Shown: positions 46,491 through 56,798, counted from the first letter of the stretch. The stretch is 60,796 nucleotides of DNA from a virus (IMGVR_UViG_3300033143_007105:1-60796); one strand, 5' to 3'. The notes: generated from the sequence alone by a model not told the origin. Numbers and translations are program-made.

Positions 46491-47612
46491 ATGGAATTTT
46501 TAAAAAAGGAAGCAAATCTCAATGTCCCATACCGGGGGATAGTTGTAGTAAATGATGATCCTAGAGAAATTGGAAGAGTTAAATGTATTATTCAGGGACT
46601 TATGGAAGAAACAGATTATAACAAGCTTCCCTGGTTAGGAAGAAAATCTTCTGCTTTTCCCTTATTTTATGTTCCTGAGATTAATTCTGAATTAGAGATC
46701 CAATTTCCTTTTAATGGTGATACCTATTCAGGACAATATACAGGGTGTTGGGAATCAGATACTACACATCAAGGTATTTTTAATGAAGATTATCCTGAAT
46801 CCTATGGTTTTCGAGATTCACAAAATACTTATTTTAAAGTTAATAAAAAGAAAAAATACATGGAGTTGCATCATACTTCAGGTTCAAGTTTAAAATTTTT
46901 AAGTCAGGGAGAAATAGAATTAAGAGGAAAGAAATATATAAAATTTATATCCGAGGATGGAAAAACTGAAATTAATTTTGATATGAATACTGGAGCAATT
47001 AATTTAAATCCAAAAGAAGGGGTAACAACAGGAGGATCACAAACATTTATTAATTCTAAGAAATTAAAAATTGATGTTTCCAGTAAAGATGAAAGGATTA
47101 AGGGTTCCTCTGAATCAAACATAGGTGGGGGGAGAAAAGTAAAAATTGGAGGAGGGGATTCATTATCAGTTGTTGGTAATAGAGCTATTTCTACAGGGGG
47201 GGATAAATCTGAACTTATTGCAGGAGAAACAGAAATTACTTATGGTTCAGGGCAAAAAGAACAAGTTGTTCTAGGTGATCTTGTAAGAGAGATAATTAAA
47301 GGGAATTTTAAAGTTGATATTGTGGCAGGGAATATTATATTAAAAACTACTTTGGGTGATTTAAATATAGGAAACTCAATGGCAGGGATTGGTATTTCAA
47401 AAATAGGTAGTATTGATATGGAATCAATGATGAGTACAAATATCAAGGCTTCTATGAACGCTACTGTTCAAGCTTCTATTGTAGCTACTTTAAAGGGTGC
47501 ATTGACAAAGATAGGACCAGGAATGTTTCCGAATGTAACAATAGGATCAGATCCTATTGAAGATTTTGTGACGGGAAAAATCAAAGTTGGACAATGTTCT
47601 GTACTTTCATAA
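46491..47612 (+). CDS. Baseplate spike protein, gp5/gpV-like
   Basis: 374 residues. N-terminal OB-fold (YRGIVVVNDDPREIGRVKC, then PEINSELEIQF) and C-terminal triple-beta-helix with short repeats (IGGGRKVKIGGGDSLSVVGN). No lysozyme domain (T4 gp5 has one). Forms the membrane-piercing tip. The ATG at 46491 is chosen over TTG at 46488; both lack a close ribosome binding site. Confidence 0.85.
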   Translation: MEFLKKEANLNVPYRGIVVVNDDPREIGRVKCIIQGLMEETDYNKLPWLGRKSSAFPLFYVPEINSELEIQFPFNGDTYSGQYTGCWESDTTHQGIFNEDYPESYGFRDSQNTYFKVNKKKKYMELHHTSGSSLKFLSQGEIELRGKKYIKFISEDGKTEINFDMNTGAINLNPKEGVTTGGSQTFINSKKLKIDVSSKDERIKGSSESNIGGGRKVKIGGGDSLSVVGNRAISTGGDKSELIAGETEITYGSGQKEQVVLGDLVREIIKGNFKVDIVAGNIILKTTLGDLNIGNSMAGIGISKIGSIDMESMMSTNIKASMNATVQASIVATLKGALTKIGPGMFPNVTIGSDPIEDFVTGKIKVGQCSVLS

Positions 47613-47676
47613 TATTGACTTTTTTGGAAAGGTGTAGTAGATGCATACTTATAAAACAATTATTTTAGGAGTTTTT

Positions 47677-48765
47677 ATGAGTATTCTTATTTGTCAGATT
47701 TGTAGTAAAGAGTGTAAAAATTTAATGAGACATATTCAACAACATGGAATTTCCAAGAAAGATTATTATGATAAATATTTGAAAAAACCAAAAGAGGGTA
47801 TTTGTAAAAGGTGTGGAAAAGAGACAAAATGGAATGATAGAAAAACTATATATACAATTTATTGTTCTAAAGCTTGTGGCATTGCTTCCAGAAATGAAAT
47901 TTATTGGCAAAATCCAGAAAATAAACAAAAACAAAAAGAATTTTTTAAAACAAAAGAATACATAAATAAACACAAAGAGGGGTTGAAAAACTATCATTCC
48001 AATCCTGAGAATAAAAAAGCTTTTTCTCAAAGTTTAAAAAATAGTTGGAAAGATGAAGGAAGAAAAGAAGAAATTAAGGAGAGAATGATAAAACGTCATA
48101 AGGATAATCCTGAAATTGGAAAAAAACTTTCTATTGATACAAGTAAGAGGAACAGAGAAAATTGGAAAAAACCTGAGTACCGAGAAAGAATGACAAAAAT
48201 TTTTAATGAAACTCAAGCTAAGTTAAAATCTGATCCTGGATATGTGAAAAATCAAAAAGAACGAGCAAGTAGACATATGAAAAATTTTTGGGAGAATGAG
48301 AATTTTAAAGAAGAAAGGGAGAAAAGACTTAAAAATTATTATAAAGGGATAAAAAATTATTGGGATAAGGATGATAGTATTGAAAAAGCATCATTAAAAG
48401 CAGTTTCACAGAATAAAGATCCAAAAAATAAATTTGGTAATAGAATGTTGAGAAAAGATTATATTTATAAAAATATTCAAATGAAATCTATATATGAAAT
48501 TGTCTTTGCAAAATTGTGTAACAAAAATAAGATAGAATGGCTATATGAACCTAGAACTTTTCAGATAAATTTATCTTATAGGAAAAGATATACTCCTGAT
48601 TTTTATTTAACTGAATTAGATTTATGGATTGAGATTAAATTAAAAACTTATAAAACTAAAAAAATACTGGAATTAAAACATAAATTTAAAGAAATTACTA
48701 ACAATGATTTAATAGTTATTCCAAGTAATAGGATAACTAATTTTTTTGAACATTTAATAGGTTAA
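47677..48765 (+). CDS. Homing-type nuclease with helical repeats
   Basis: 362 residues from ATG 47677, which follows AGGAG; an upstream in-frame ATG at 47641 would add 12. Order: Cys-His finger with KDYYDKYLKK, second CKRCGK...CSKACG finger, then a long basic helical region with NUMOD-like repeats (about residues 90-225). Last comes a PD-(D/E)xK core, SYRKRYTPDFYL then LWIEIK. Its catalytic-site DNA is identical over 35 bp to that of the 27841 gene. Likely a free-standing homing endonuclease parasitic on the tail operon. Confidence 0.8.
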   Translation: MSILICQICSKECKNLMRHIQQHGISKKDYYDKYLKKPKEGICKRCGKETKWNDRKTIYTIYCSKACGIASRNEIYWQNPENKQKQKEFFKTKEYINKHKEGLKNYHSNPENKKAFSQSLKNSWKDEGRKEEIKERMIKRHKDNPEIGKKLSIDTSKRNRENWKKPEYRERMTKIFNETQAKLKSDPGYVKNQKERASRHMKNFWENENFKEEREKRLKNYYKGIKNYWDKDDSIEKASLKAVSQNKDPKNKFGNRMLRKDYIYKNIQMKSIYEIVFAKLCNKNKIEWLYEPRTFQINLSYRKRYTPDFYLTELDLWIEIKLKTYKTKKILELKHKFKEITNNDLIVIPSNRITNFFEHLIG

Positions 48766-48768
48766 TCA

Positions 48769-48942
48769 ATGGATAATAATTGGACAAAACCAAAATTTCA
48801 AAAGCTTGAAAGGATTAGTAAAACTTTTCAGGAGATTGTTGATTTAGAATTTGAAAAAGATAAAAGAAAATTGGATAAAATAAAACTTATTTTAGAATTA
48901 AAAAAGAAGAAGAAAGATGAGCTGGAAAAAACAAACCCTTAG
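48769..48942 (+). CDS. Small charged helical ORF (57 aa)
   Basis: Coiled-coil-like, Lys/Glu rich. Overlaps the next gene start by 26 bases. No family recognised. Confidence 0.4.
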   Translation: MDNNWTKPKFQKLERISKTFQEIVDLEFEKDKRKLDKIKLILELKKKKKDELEKTNP

Positions 48943-49861
48943 ATTTCCAATACCAAAAGAAGTAACATCCATAGTGGATACTGTTGGAATAATCCCTACA
49001 ACGTTATCTCCTATCCTCTCTGTAGTATCTTCCCTTCTCACAGTTGCTAAATTTATTTATGGTGGATCTTTTGATCTTTTTAAGAAATTGGTTGGTGGTC
49101 TTATTGGAGAGTTAGAAGATTTGATTAATGATCTTTTTGGTACTGGGATGTTTATGTTGGTTGTTCAACCTTTTGATGCAGAGGGTAAACTTACATATGA
49201 TAGTGAGGGGATACCAATAATAACTCCAGCGCAAGCTATAAAAACAGCGCAAGATTCATTTGATGATTTAGGGGATGAAAATAGACCAATTTTTTCTGAT
49301 GATGCTGTAGTTGTTGGATTTGGTTTTTTAATTACAGCTCCAGACCTTCCAACATTTAAATATACTCTTGATTCAGTATTAAATATTTTTGATATTCCAC
49401 AACTTAGATTTACTCTTAAAAAATTTGAAGAAACAGAACCTACACCAAAACCACCATCAGTAAAACCAGATTGGGATGGTTTAAAATTTAATTCAATTGA
49501 TGGTCTAAAAGAAGTTCAAGAGAAACTTTTAGGTGTAGTTGGATTGCTTAATGGGATGATGGTAACTCCAGATGATAATGTAAATGATCTTATTGATTCT
49601 ATTGGTGAAAAAGTAACAAATTTACAAAATACAGTTGATGAATTTCAGGCTTTACTTGACCAACTAAAAGGTAGTATAAATATTGATGGATTATATATGT
49701 GGAGTGCTGATAAATTAAGTGGTGGTACTAATTACTTAAAAGAACAATTAAGTAGTTCTAAAATGAATGAAATTAAAGATACTTATTCTGCAATGGTACT
49801 TTTTGTTGGAGGAGGGCCAAGTTTGATTCCAGTTAATGCCATGAAAGAATTAATAATGTGA
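48917..49861 (+). CDS. Baseplate-associated structural protein (unassigned)
   Basis: 314 residues. The hydrophobic N-terminal 70 residues (two likely helices) are followed by a mixed domain and an acidic helix; the GGGPSLIPVNAMKELI end is distinctive. Its place between spike and gp25-like genes suggests a virion or assembly protein. No family named. Confidence 0.5.
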   Translation: MSWKKQTLRFPIPKEVTSIVDTVGIIPTTLSPILSVVSSLLTVAKFIYGGSFDLFKKLVGGLIGELEDLINDLFGTGMFMLVVQPFDAEGKLTYDSEGIPIITPAQAIKTAQDSFDDLGDENRPIFSDDAVVVGFGFLITAPDLPTFKYTLDSVLNIFDIPQLRFTLKKFEETEPTPKPPSVKPDWDGLKFNSIDGLKEVQEKLLGVVGLLNGMMVTPDDNVNDLIDSIGEKVTNLQNTVDEFQALLDQLKGSINIDGLYMWSADKLSGGTNYLKEQLSSSKMNEIKDTYSAMVLFVGGGPSLIPVNAMKELIM

Positions 49862-49870
49862 GGAGGTAAT

Positions 49871-50224
49871 ATGAGTGTTACTTGGGTTTGTGATATTTGT
49901 GGTAAACAAACTTTTATCAATCCTCCAGTAGAATTTCTTACTGAAGAAAAAGAATTCAAAACAAAGGATGAAAAAGGGAAAACAAAAAAGATTAAACAAA
50001 CTGTTCCAAAAATGGCAACAATGAAAAGACAAAATTCTCAAACTGGAAAAATTGAAGATGTTCCAATTCAAGATATGAAAGATCTTAAACCAAGAACATA
50101 TATTGTAAGGCTTGAAATTGGAAGAGAATTAATACAAAAGGATTTTTGTAAAGAATGTTTAGGCAAAGTTCTTCCAGAGATAAAACAACTATGGAATAAA
50201 TTAGAAAGTATAAAGAGTAAATAA
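49871..50224 (+). CDS. Zinc-binding tail-operon protein (117 aa)
   Basis: CDICGKQ at the N-terminus and CKECLGK near the C-terminus probably share a zinc ion. The intervening region is Lys-rich. AGGAGG upstream. Role unknown. Confidence 0.55.
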   Translation: MSVTWVCDICGKQTFINPPVEFLTEEKEFKTKDEKGKTKKIKQTVPKMATMKRQNSQTGKIEDVPIQDMKDLKPRTYIVRLEIGRELIQKDFCKECLGKVLPEIKQLWNKLESIKSK

Positions 50225-50824
50225 ATGAGCTTATCAGGGTCAAGGCAAGGTTTAGAGCTTAAAAGTAATCTTGAAGGAAAAGGTATGGTAGGTAGTGATC
50301 TTGGAAAATTCTGTAATGCGATAGGAAATGGCAGTGAGAAGAGCGTTGTTGGTAAAACCTTTACTACTATGGATGTTGGATTATTACCAGGTGCAGGGGT
50401 GGGAGTAGGTTCAGGTCTTACAGGCATTGTTTCTGCAATTATTTCCTCAGCTATTATTTCTGCTGGAATTAGTATGGGTTTGGTGGGATCTGATTTTCCA
50501 AAAATAGCTGATGCTGCTGCAATAACATTAGAACAAGAAATGTTACAAGCAACTTTAAGTTCAACACATACTCCTATTTTTGAAGGAATAGGGAATATTG
50601 TTCCTGGTTCTATACCTGTTCAATTGGAAGAATGGGCAAATAATATAAATACTGAAGGTATTAAATCTGGTTTTGTAGGTCAAGATTGGAATAAAGTAGC
50701 TAAAGCAATTGCTACAGGATTTATTAATGGATTTTTAACAGCAACAGGACAAGTAACAATAACAGGGACTTGTTCTTTTATACCTTTTAGTGGAACAGGT
50801 GTTGGTTCAGGTGTAATAAGTTGA
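50225..50824 (+). CDS. Gly-rich hydrophobic virion protein with internal repeats
   Basis: 199 residues. The unit G-x-V-G-x-D-x-x-K recurs about three times (GMVGSDLGKF, GLVGSDFPKI, GFVGQDWNKV). A hydrophobic Ala/Ile stretch lies in the middle. Probably a baseplate component. No firm family. Confidence 0.5.
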   Translation: MSLSGSRQGLELKSNLEGKGMVGSDLGKFCNAIGNGSEKSVVGKTFTTMDVGLLPGAGVGVGSGLTGIVSAIISSAIISAGISMGLVGSDFPKIADAAAITLEQEMLQATLSSTHTPIFEGIGNIVPGSIPVQLEEWANNINTEGIKSGFVGQDWNKVAKAIATGFINGFLTATGQVTITGTCSFIPFSGTGVGSGVIS

Positions 50825-50843
50825 TTAAAAGGATAGAAAAGTA

Positions 50844-51212
50844 ATGACTGTACTTATTTCAGATATTAATCAATATTCTCCTACAATTAAACCTATGTTG
50901 AAAAATATTGAAGTAATTTTTCAATCATTGCACAATATTCTTGTAACAAAAAAAGGGGAATGTTCTTTTAATTTAGATTATGGTATTGATTTTGAAGATT
51001 CATTGTTTGAATTAATAGATGAAATAAATGCTGTTGAAATTTTTAGAGTAGTAACTGAGGAAATTGAAATTCAGGAACCAAGAATTGAAATTGACGCATC
51101 TGAGACTGATATATTTCCTGATCCGGATAACAACAAATACGAATTAAAATTAGTTTTTAGACTCAAGGGAGAAGAAGAAAAGCAATTATTTGAAGGGAGT
51201 ATTACAAAGTGA
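50844..51212 (+). CDS. Baseplate wedge protein, gp25-like
   Basis: 122 residues (T4 gp25, 132). The pattern of I.QSLHNIL.TKKGE.SFNLDYG followed by an acidic EPRIEI segment is the gp25/GpW family core. It initiates sheath assembly. Overlaps the next GTG. Confidence 0.85.
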   Translation: MTVLISDINQYSPTIKPMLKNIEVIFQSLHNILVTKKGECSFNLDYGIDFEDSLFELIDEINAVEIFRVVTEEIEIQEPRIEIDASETDIFPDPDNNKYELKLVFRLKGEEEKQLFEGSITK

Positions 51213-54200
51213 GTTTTATAATTGACACAAACTTAGTTTCTTTTGAAGCAATAAGAGATAAGCTTAATACATTTATTGATTCTAGTCCGGATGAAGCAAA
51301 ATGGAAGGGTTTTTTCAATTCTCCAGTAGGTATGAAGGTTGTTGAATTAATCGCTGCTCTAGGAACATATGGAGCCTTTCAGAACATAACTGCAAGAAGG
51401 GAGACATATCATCAGTATTCACTAAAAAGAAGTTCAAAAATAGCTAATTCTCAAAATTTAGGATATTCAGTTTTTCGTGGTCTAAATGAAAGATTAAAAT
51501 TTACAATTGTTCCGGATTTCACAGGTATTTTTGAAAAGTATCAGATTGTTGGTTCAGTAAAAGATCAAGATCTTATAATATTAGAAGAAACTCCTGTAAA
51601 TGTTGGTATTGAAACAGATATTGAAATCACTTTTGGTAAGCTGAAAGAAGAAGAAATAACAATAAGTAGTGAAGATCCAGGGAGATTCAGGTTTAGTATA
51701 GACAATATCTCAGAAGATATTAGAATTTTCTTAAACAATATTGAAGTTGAAAAATCTAATATTATATTAGATCTTATAAATGATAAATTTACAATATTAA
51801 CAAATGTTTATGGTTCAATTGATGTTTTTTCTTTAAATCGTGAAACAGCAAATATCAAATATATGACAAATGATAAAATTAAGGCTGTTGCAATTGAACT
51901 TAATAATCTTGATTATGAAACAAAACATCTTATTTTTGATTATGGAACTATAAATAATATTGAAAAATTAACTGATTATCAAATACCTGAAACAAAAGAA
52001 CAAATAACAATAAATGCCCCACTTTATCATGAAACACAATCTTTAATTAAGGCCAGGGAAGATTATGCAAAAGTTTTCAAACTTCTTGATACTTCCATTG
52101 TTGATACTAATTGGAGAAGCATAACTGCTGCTGTTTTAGAGTTAGTCTATGTTAGGTTAAAGAGACAAGTATTTACAAGTACAGAAATTGATAATTTAAA
52201 AACTTTACTTAGTAACCAAAGAACAATGGGTTTAAAACCTCCAACAATTACATATCCAATTAGAAATTTATTAAAATTAAAAATTATTTTAAAACTTTTA
52301 ACTAATGGCAATTCTATATTGGATATTGAAAATATAATTGTGGATTATGAAAAGGTTTTAGAACAGGAACTTGATTTTAGTACTCTTGAAAATTTAATTG
52401 AAGCTTTAAGCTACGTAAAAACAGCAAGATTGGAAATTAAAGGAGATGTTTGGGAAAGTGAAGGGGTTTATGAAAAAGGTCAATTCTTAGTACCGACAGA
52501 AGGTAATGAAACAGATTTTATATATCAAATAACAAAGTTTTTAAGAAAATCAGGAGAATTAGAACCTGATTGGGATTTAGATAGTAATCCAGGAAATAAC
52601 AATAGTACAACTTCAGTGAATGTTTCAGTTTCAACAATAATAGTGGGTAGTGGGATTCATAATGAAGTTCAAAAAATATCTTTTGATTTATTGCCGGGTG
52701 TTGGAAATTGGAAATTAAAATTTGATACTGAAACAACTTCATCTTTATCCTATAATGCTCCATCAAGTGAAATTAAAACAGCTCTTGAGTTATTAAGTAA
52801 CATTAGTGTTAATGATGTTTTGGTTACTGGTAATTATATTGATGGGTTTTCAATTGCTTTTCAGGGAAATTTAGGCAATTTAGATGTTTCTGAACTTGAA
52901 ATAATTGACAACACTCTTTTACATTATAACACTCCTGCTATTGGTGATTTGTTTACTGATTCTTTTCTGCAATGGGAGTGTATTCAACTTCCAGACAATT
53001 ACACAATGGATGAAATCAATGAATGGGAACCAGAAAAACATTATGATATTGATGGATTAATTAAACCTGGACCATTATTTATTGGAATAAACTCTAATAA
53101 AATTTTTAAGGTAAAAAAGTATTACAACTTTTCTTATGCAGTATCAGAAATTCAAAAAATAATATTTGATTCCTTACCAGCATTAGGAAAGTGGAGAATT
53201 GATTTTGATACTAAAATTACAGAGGAACTTGATTTCAATGCTCCAGCAAGTGAAATTAAATTAAAATTAGAAGTTCTTGAAAATATTGGTATTGGAAATA
53301 TTGATGTAAGTGGTGATTATATTAATGGTTTTATTGTTAAATTTATTAATGAATTAAAGAATAGAACAATTTCACCATTAGATTTTCTTTTTTCAGGAAT
53401 TAATGAAGTACAAAAAATATCTTTTGACTTTGAACCTGAAGTAGGGGGATGGAAAATTAATTATGATGGTCAAATAACTACAATTCTTTCATATAATACA
53501 ATAGTTTCTGAAATTCAAACTGCATTGGAAGATTTAAATAATATTGGAGTTGGGAATGTTTTGGTTACTGGTAATTATTTGGATGGAATAGCAATAACTT
53601 TTCAAAACAATCTTGGTAAACGTGAAATTGTACCATTATTGGTTGTTGATAGTACATTAATTAATACTAATGCAGAAGTATCTGGAGAAGTAAGTACAAC
53701 AATAGAAGGAAAAATTGATATTTTAGATCAAAATGAAATTCAAAAAATTGAATTTAGTTTGGTCCCAAATAAAGGTTATTGGAGTATTTTATTTGATGGG
53801 AAAGTTACTGATCTTTTATTATTTGATGCTTCTATTGATGAAATTAAAACAGCACTTGAAGATTTACCAAATATTAACACTAATGATATTTCAATTATAG
53901 GAAATTATACAGATGGGTTCTCAGTTGAGTTTAAAGGTACATTAGAGAACAAACCTGTGATTGAATTAAGTGCATCATATAATTCATTAGAATATGATAA
54001 AATAATTGGTCAAATAATTGAACCTAATATTTCTACAATACAAAAAGGCAGTAATGGAGCTAAAAATGAAATCCAACATTTAGGATTTACTTTAGTTCCT
54101 GACAATGGTAATTGGAAATTAAAATTTGAGGGAGAAACAACAAATACTTTTGCTTATAATCTACCAGCAAGTAATATAAAAACAGAATTAGAAAATTTAT

Positions 54201-55780
54201 CCTCCATTGGTGTTGGCAATGTTAATGTTGCTGGAAATTATACAAATGGTTTTATTGTCGAATTTAAGGGTATTTTAAGCAATTTTGATGTATCTCAACT
54301 TGTAGTTATTGATAATTTCTTATATCAGGGTGTTACAAAAGTTGAAATAATGACAGGTAATGAAGTTCAGAAAGCAAATTTTAATATTTCTCCTGTCAGT
54401 GGTGATTGGAAATTAAGATTTAAAGGAGAAACAACAACAGCAATTCCATATAATGCTTCTTCAAATAATATTAAAACAGCTCTTGAGTTATTGAATACAA
54501 TTGGCAATGGAAATATCTTTGTTACAGGTAATTATGATGTAGAAAAAGAATTTTATTTTATTTTTCAAGGTGATTTAGAAAATATTCAAGTACCTGAATT
54601 GGAAGTAATAGATAATAATTTATCACCTACAACAAGTATAACAATATCTACAATAACACAATATGGTAGTGATGATACATATAATGAAATTCAAAAAATT
54701 GATTTTTTGGAAGTACCAACTGAGGGTTTATGGAGTATCATTTTTGATGATGAAGTTACAACTCCAATTTATTACAATGCTACAACTGTGATAATTCAAG
54801 AAGTTTTAGAAAATTTATCAAATATTGGTGTTAATGATGTTTTGGTTACTGGTAGTTATACAAATGGATTTTCTATTGAATTTAAAAATGCTCTTGGCAA
54901 TAAGGATCTTCCACAAATAACAATAACAAAGAATAGTTTGAAATATAAAGGTGGTACATCACAATTGGTTAATTTATCAGTTTCAACAACACAAGAAGGA
55001 CAAGCTGCTGCTCTTGGTAATAATGAAATTCAAAAAATAACATTTCAAACTGTTCCGGATAGTGGAACTTTTAAAATTAAATTTGATACAGAAACAACAA
55101 ATGCTATTCCCTATGATACTTTGGTAGGTAATATAAAAACAGAATTGGAATTTTTTTCAAGTATTGGTGTTGGAAATATTAATGTGAGTGGTGATTTCTC
55201 CACTGGTTTTTCCTTGGAATTTATTGGAAGTCTTGCAAAACAAGATATTCAAAATGAATTTGAAATTGTTGATAATTTATTATTTAGAACTAATGCTCCG
55301 GTAAGTGTGGAGATAATAGAAGAACTTAAAGGAACTTCTTCAGCAAATACTTTAAGGGATGCTGGAGGTGATATTGTTAACATCACTTCTGAAACATTGA
55401 TTGATGCTGAAAATCCTGAACCTGTTTGGCCTACAGTGGAAAATGAATTGATTAAAGATAACCAAATTTTATGGTTGTCTGTTCCTATTAATGGAACACC
55501 TCCATATTGGAAATCCAATCAAAATTATGAAATAGGTGAATATGTTGTACCAAGTGATCCTGAAGTTGCTGAAGGTTTAATGTTTCAGTGTGTTGGTTTC
55601 ACCTCAAAAGCAGCAAAAAATGAACCTGGAATTAATGGAGAAGATGAATGGACTGAAGTTTTAGATAAAAGTTTAAATAATGGTGATTTGGAATTGACTG
55701 CAAGAGATCCACAATCAAATCCAACTAAATTGGATTTTAATGAATATTATGAAATAGAACAAGATATTGAAGTGATTTAA
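51209..55780 (+). CDS. Giant baseplate wedge protein, gp6/J-like with eight domain repeats
   Basis: 1523 residues, GTG start in the gp25 stop. Residues 1-470 resemble gp6/Baseplate_J (NAPLYHETQSLIKAREDYAK is typical). From residue 485 to about 1365 come eight repeats of a strand-rich domain, each beginning NE(V/I)QKI.F. They start near residues 485, 646, 732, 842, 953, 1051, 1159 and 1272 and share a F..P..G.W...F..E.T core, then a YNA...IK..LE segment and VTGNY..GF. T4 gp6 has 660 residues and no such repeats. The repeats may decorate the wedge and bind glycans. Confidence 0.85.
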   Translation: MSFIIDTNLVSFEAIRDKLNTFIDSSPDEAKWKGFFNSPVGMKVVELIAALGTYGAFQNITARRETYHQYSLKRSSKIANSQNLGYSVFRGLNERLKFTIVPDFTGIFEKYQIVGSVKDQDLIILEETPVNVGIETDIEITFGKLKEEEITISSEDPGRFRFSIDNISEDIRIFLNNIEVEKSNIILDLINDKFTILTNVYGSIDVFSLNRETANIKYMTNDKIKAVAIELNNLDYETKHLIFDYGTINNIEKLTDYQIPETKEQITINAPLYHETQSLIKAREDYAKVFKLLDTSIVDTNWRSITAAVLELVYVRLKRQVFTSTEIDNLKTLLSNQRTMGLKPPTITYPIRNLLKLKIILKLLTNGNSILDIENIIVDYEKVLEQELDFSTLENLIEALSYVKTARLEIKGDVWESEGVYEKGQFLVPTEGNETDFIYQITKFLRKSGELEPDWDLDSNPGNNNSTTSVNVSVSTIIVGSGIHNEVQKISFDLLPGVGNWKLKFDTETTSSLSYNAPSSEIKTALELLSNISVNDVLVTGNYIDGFSIAFQGNLGNLDVSELEIIDNTLLHYNTPAIGDLFTDSFLQWECIQLPDNYTMDEINEWEPEKHYDIDGLIKPGPLFIGINSNKIFKVKKYYNFSYAVSEIQKIIFDSLPALGKWRIDFDTKITEELDFNAPASEIKLKLEVLENIGIGNIDVSGDYINGFIVKFINELKNRTISPLDFLFSGINEVQKISFDFEPEVGGWKINYDGQITTILSYNTIVSEIQTALEDLNNIGVGNVLVTGNYLDGIAITFQNNLGKREIVPLLVVDSTLINTNAEVSGEVSTTIEGKIDILDQNEIQKIEFSLVPNKGYWSILFDGKVTDLLLFDASIDEIKTALEDLPNINTNDISIIGNYTDGFSVEFKGTLENKPVIELSASYNSLEYDKIIGQIIEPNISTIQKGSNGAKNEIQHLGFTLVPDNGNWKLKFEGETTNTFAYNLPASNIKTELENLSSIGVGNVNVAGNYTNGFIVEFKGILSNFDVSQLVVIDNFLYQGVTKVEIMTGNEVQKANFNISPVSGDWKLRFKGETTTAIPYNASSNNIKTALELLNTIGNGNIFVTGNYDVEKEFYFIFQGDLENIQVPELEVIDNNLSPTTSITISTITQYGSDDTYNEIQKIDFLEVPTEGLWSIIFDDEVTTPIYYNATTVIIQEVLENLSNIGVNDVLVTGSYTNGFSIEFKNALGNKDLPQITITKNSLKYKGGTSQLVNLSVSTTQEGQAAALGNNEIQKITFQTVPDSGTFKIKFDTETTNAIPYDTLVGNIKTELEFFSSIGVGNINVSGDFSTGFSLEFIGSLAKQDIQNEFEIVDNLLFRTNAPVSVEIIEELKGTSSANTLRDAGGDIVNITSETLIDAENPEPVWPTVENELIKDNQILWLSVPINGTPPYWKSNQNYEIGEYVVPSDPEVAEGLMFQCVGFTSKAAKNEPGINGEDEWTEVLDKSLNNGDLELTARDPQSNPTKLDFNEYYEIEQDIEVI
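52661..55290 (+). repeat. Eight tandem protein-domain repeats in wedge gene
   Basis: About 85-110 codons per unit (the first is followed by a longer spacer), diverged at the DNA level. Repeat cores keep NEIQKI, YNA and VTGNY. Confidence 0.85.
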
Positions 55781-56367
55781 TGAGTAATGATATTTTTAAA
55801 AATATAGATTTATTTATTCCTGAAGATTTAAGGGAACTTGAGTTTTATCCAAAACTTGTTTCAATGCTTGAATTTATTATGGATGGTGTGGTTAATGATT
55901 TAAAGGATGTAAAATATAAATATGCTGATCCTAGTCAGCTCAGTGAAGATGCAATAACAGAAACAATCAATGAATATGGGTTTAGTTATATTTCAGAATT
56001 AATGGGAACTCTTACTGATATTGAAATTGATACTCTTGTTTATTTTCTTGGTTTGATTCATTATTTGAAGGGACATAGAACAGGATTAGAGCTTGTACTT
56101 AAAATTCTTGGTTTGGAAACTTCAATTACAGAATGGTGGGAGACTGATCCCAAGGGTGAACCTATGAGTTTTTGTATGGTTGTTTTCATGGATGAAAATG
56201 TAAAAAATATATATTTAACACTTGATAAAATTAAAAAATTTGTTAGACATTATGTTTATCCTAGATTTGAAAAAGTAGAAATTACATTCACTTTTCCTTT
56301 AGCTGAAAAAAATATAATTGTTGCAGGTTTTGTTGATAAAATTTACTATGGAACAATAACGGGGTAA
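55780..56367 (+). CDS. Baseplate wedge/tail protein, gpI-like
   Basis: 195 residues, TAATG overlap with the wedge gene. LIPEDLRELEFYPKLVSMLE-type opening and a central GLIHYLKGHRTGLELVLKILG helix fit P2 gpI-type tail proteins, which bridge baseplate and fibres. The next intact virion gene is the fibre. Confidence 0.7.
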   Translation: MSNDIFKNIDLFIPEDLRELEFYPKLVSMLEFIMDGVVNDLKDVKYKYADPSQLSEDAITETINEYGFSYISELMGTLTDIEIDTLVYFLGLIHYLKGHRTGLELVLKILGLETSITEWWETDPKGEPMSFCMVVFMDENVKNIYLTLDKIKKFVRHYVYPRFEKVEITFTFPLAEKNIIVAGFVDKIYYGTITG

Positions 56368-56372
56368 TTAAG

Positions 56373-56798
56373 ATGATTGGTATTTTTACAAATATCTGTA
56401 AAATTTGTAAACAAAAAACTATAGATTCCTGCGGTAGAAATATTATTGGTTCCCATGTAAAAGAAAAACATAATCTTTCAAGACAACAATATTATGATCT
56501 TTATTTCAAAAAAAGAAAAGATGGATTATGTAAAATCTGTGAAGAAAAAAAGATAAAATGGAAATATGAACCAAAACGATTTTCCTTACAAAATTGCCGG
56601 AAATTAAATTATTTACCTGATTTTTATTTGCCTAAGCATAAACTCTATATAGAAATTAAACCAAAAAAATTCATAACAAAAGAATTATTTGATATTAAAA
56701 AATGTTTTAAACAACAACATAAAAAAACATTAGAAATATTATCTCTTGAAAATTTTCAAGATTTTTTTAATAATTTATTAAAAAGGAATTTAAAATGA
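56373..56798 (+). CDS. Homing-type PD-(D/E)xK nuclease (141 aa)
   Basis: Finger C9/C12...H28/H33 with RQQYYDLYFKKR, second CKICEEK, linker IKWKYEPKRF, and PDFYLP...LYIEIK catalytic core (D83, E94, K96). Its first seven residues (MIGIFTN) resemble the start of the fibre gene just downstream (MIGILTD), as if the insertion captured or duplicated that start. Ends in an ATGA overlap with the fibre. Confidence 0.75.
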   Translation: MIGIFTNICKICKQKTIDSCGRNIIGSHVKEKHNLSRQQYYDLYFKKRKDGLCKICEEKKIKWKYEPKRFSLQNCRKLNYLPDFYLPKHKLYIEIKPKKFITKELFDIKKCFKQQHKKTLEILSLENFQDFFNNLLKRNLK

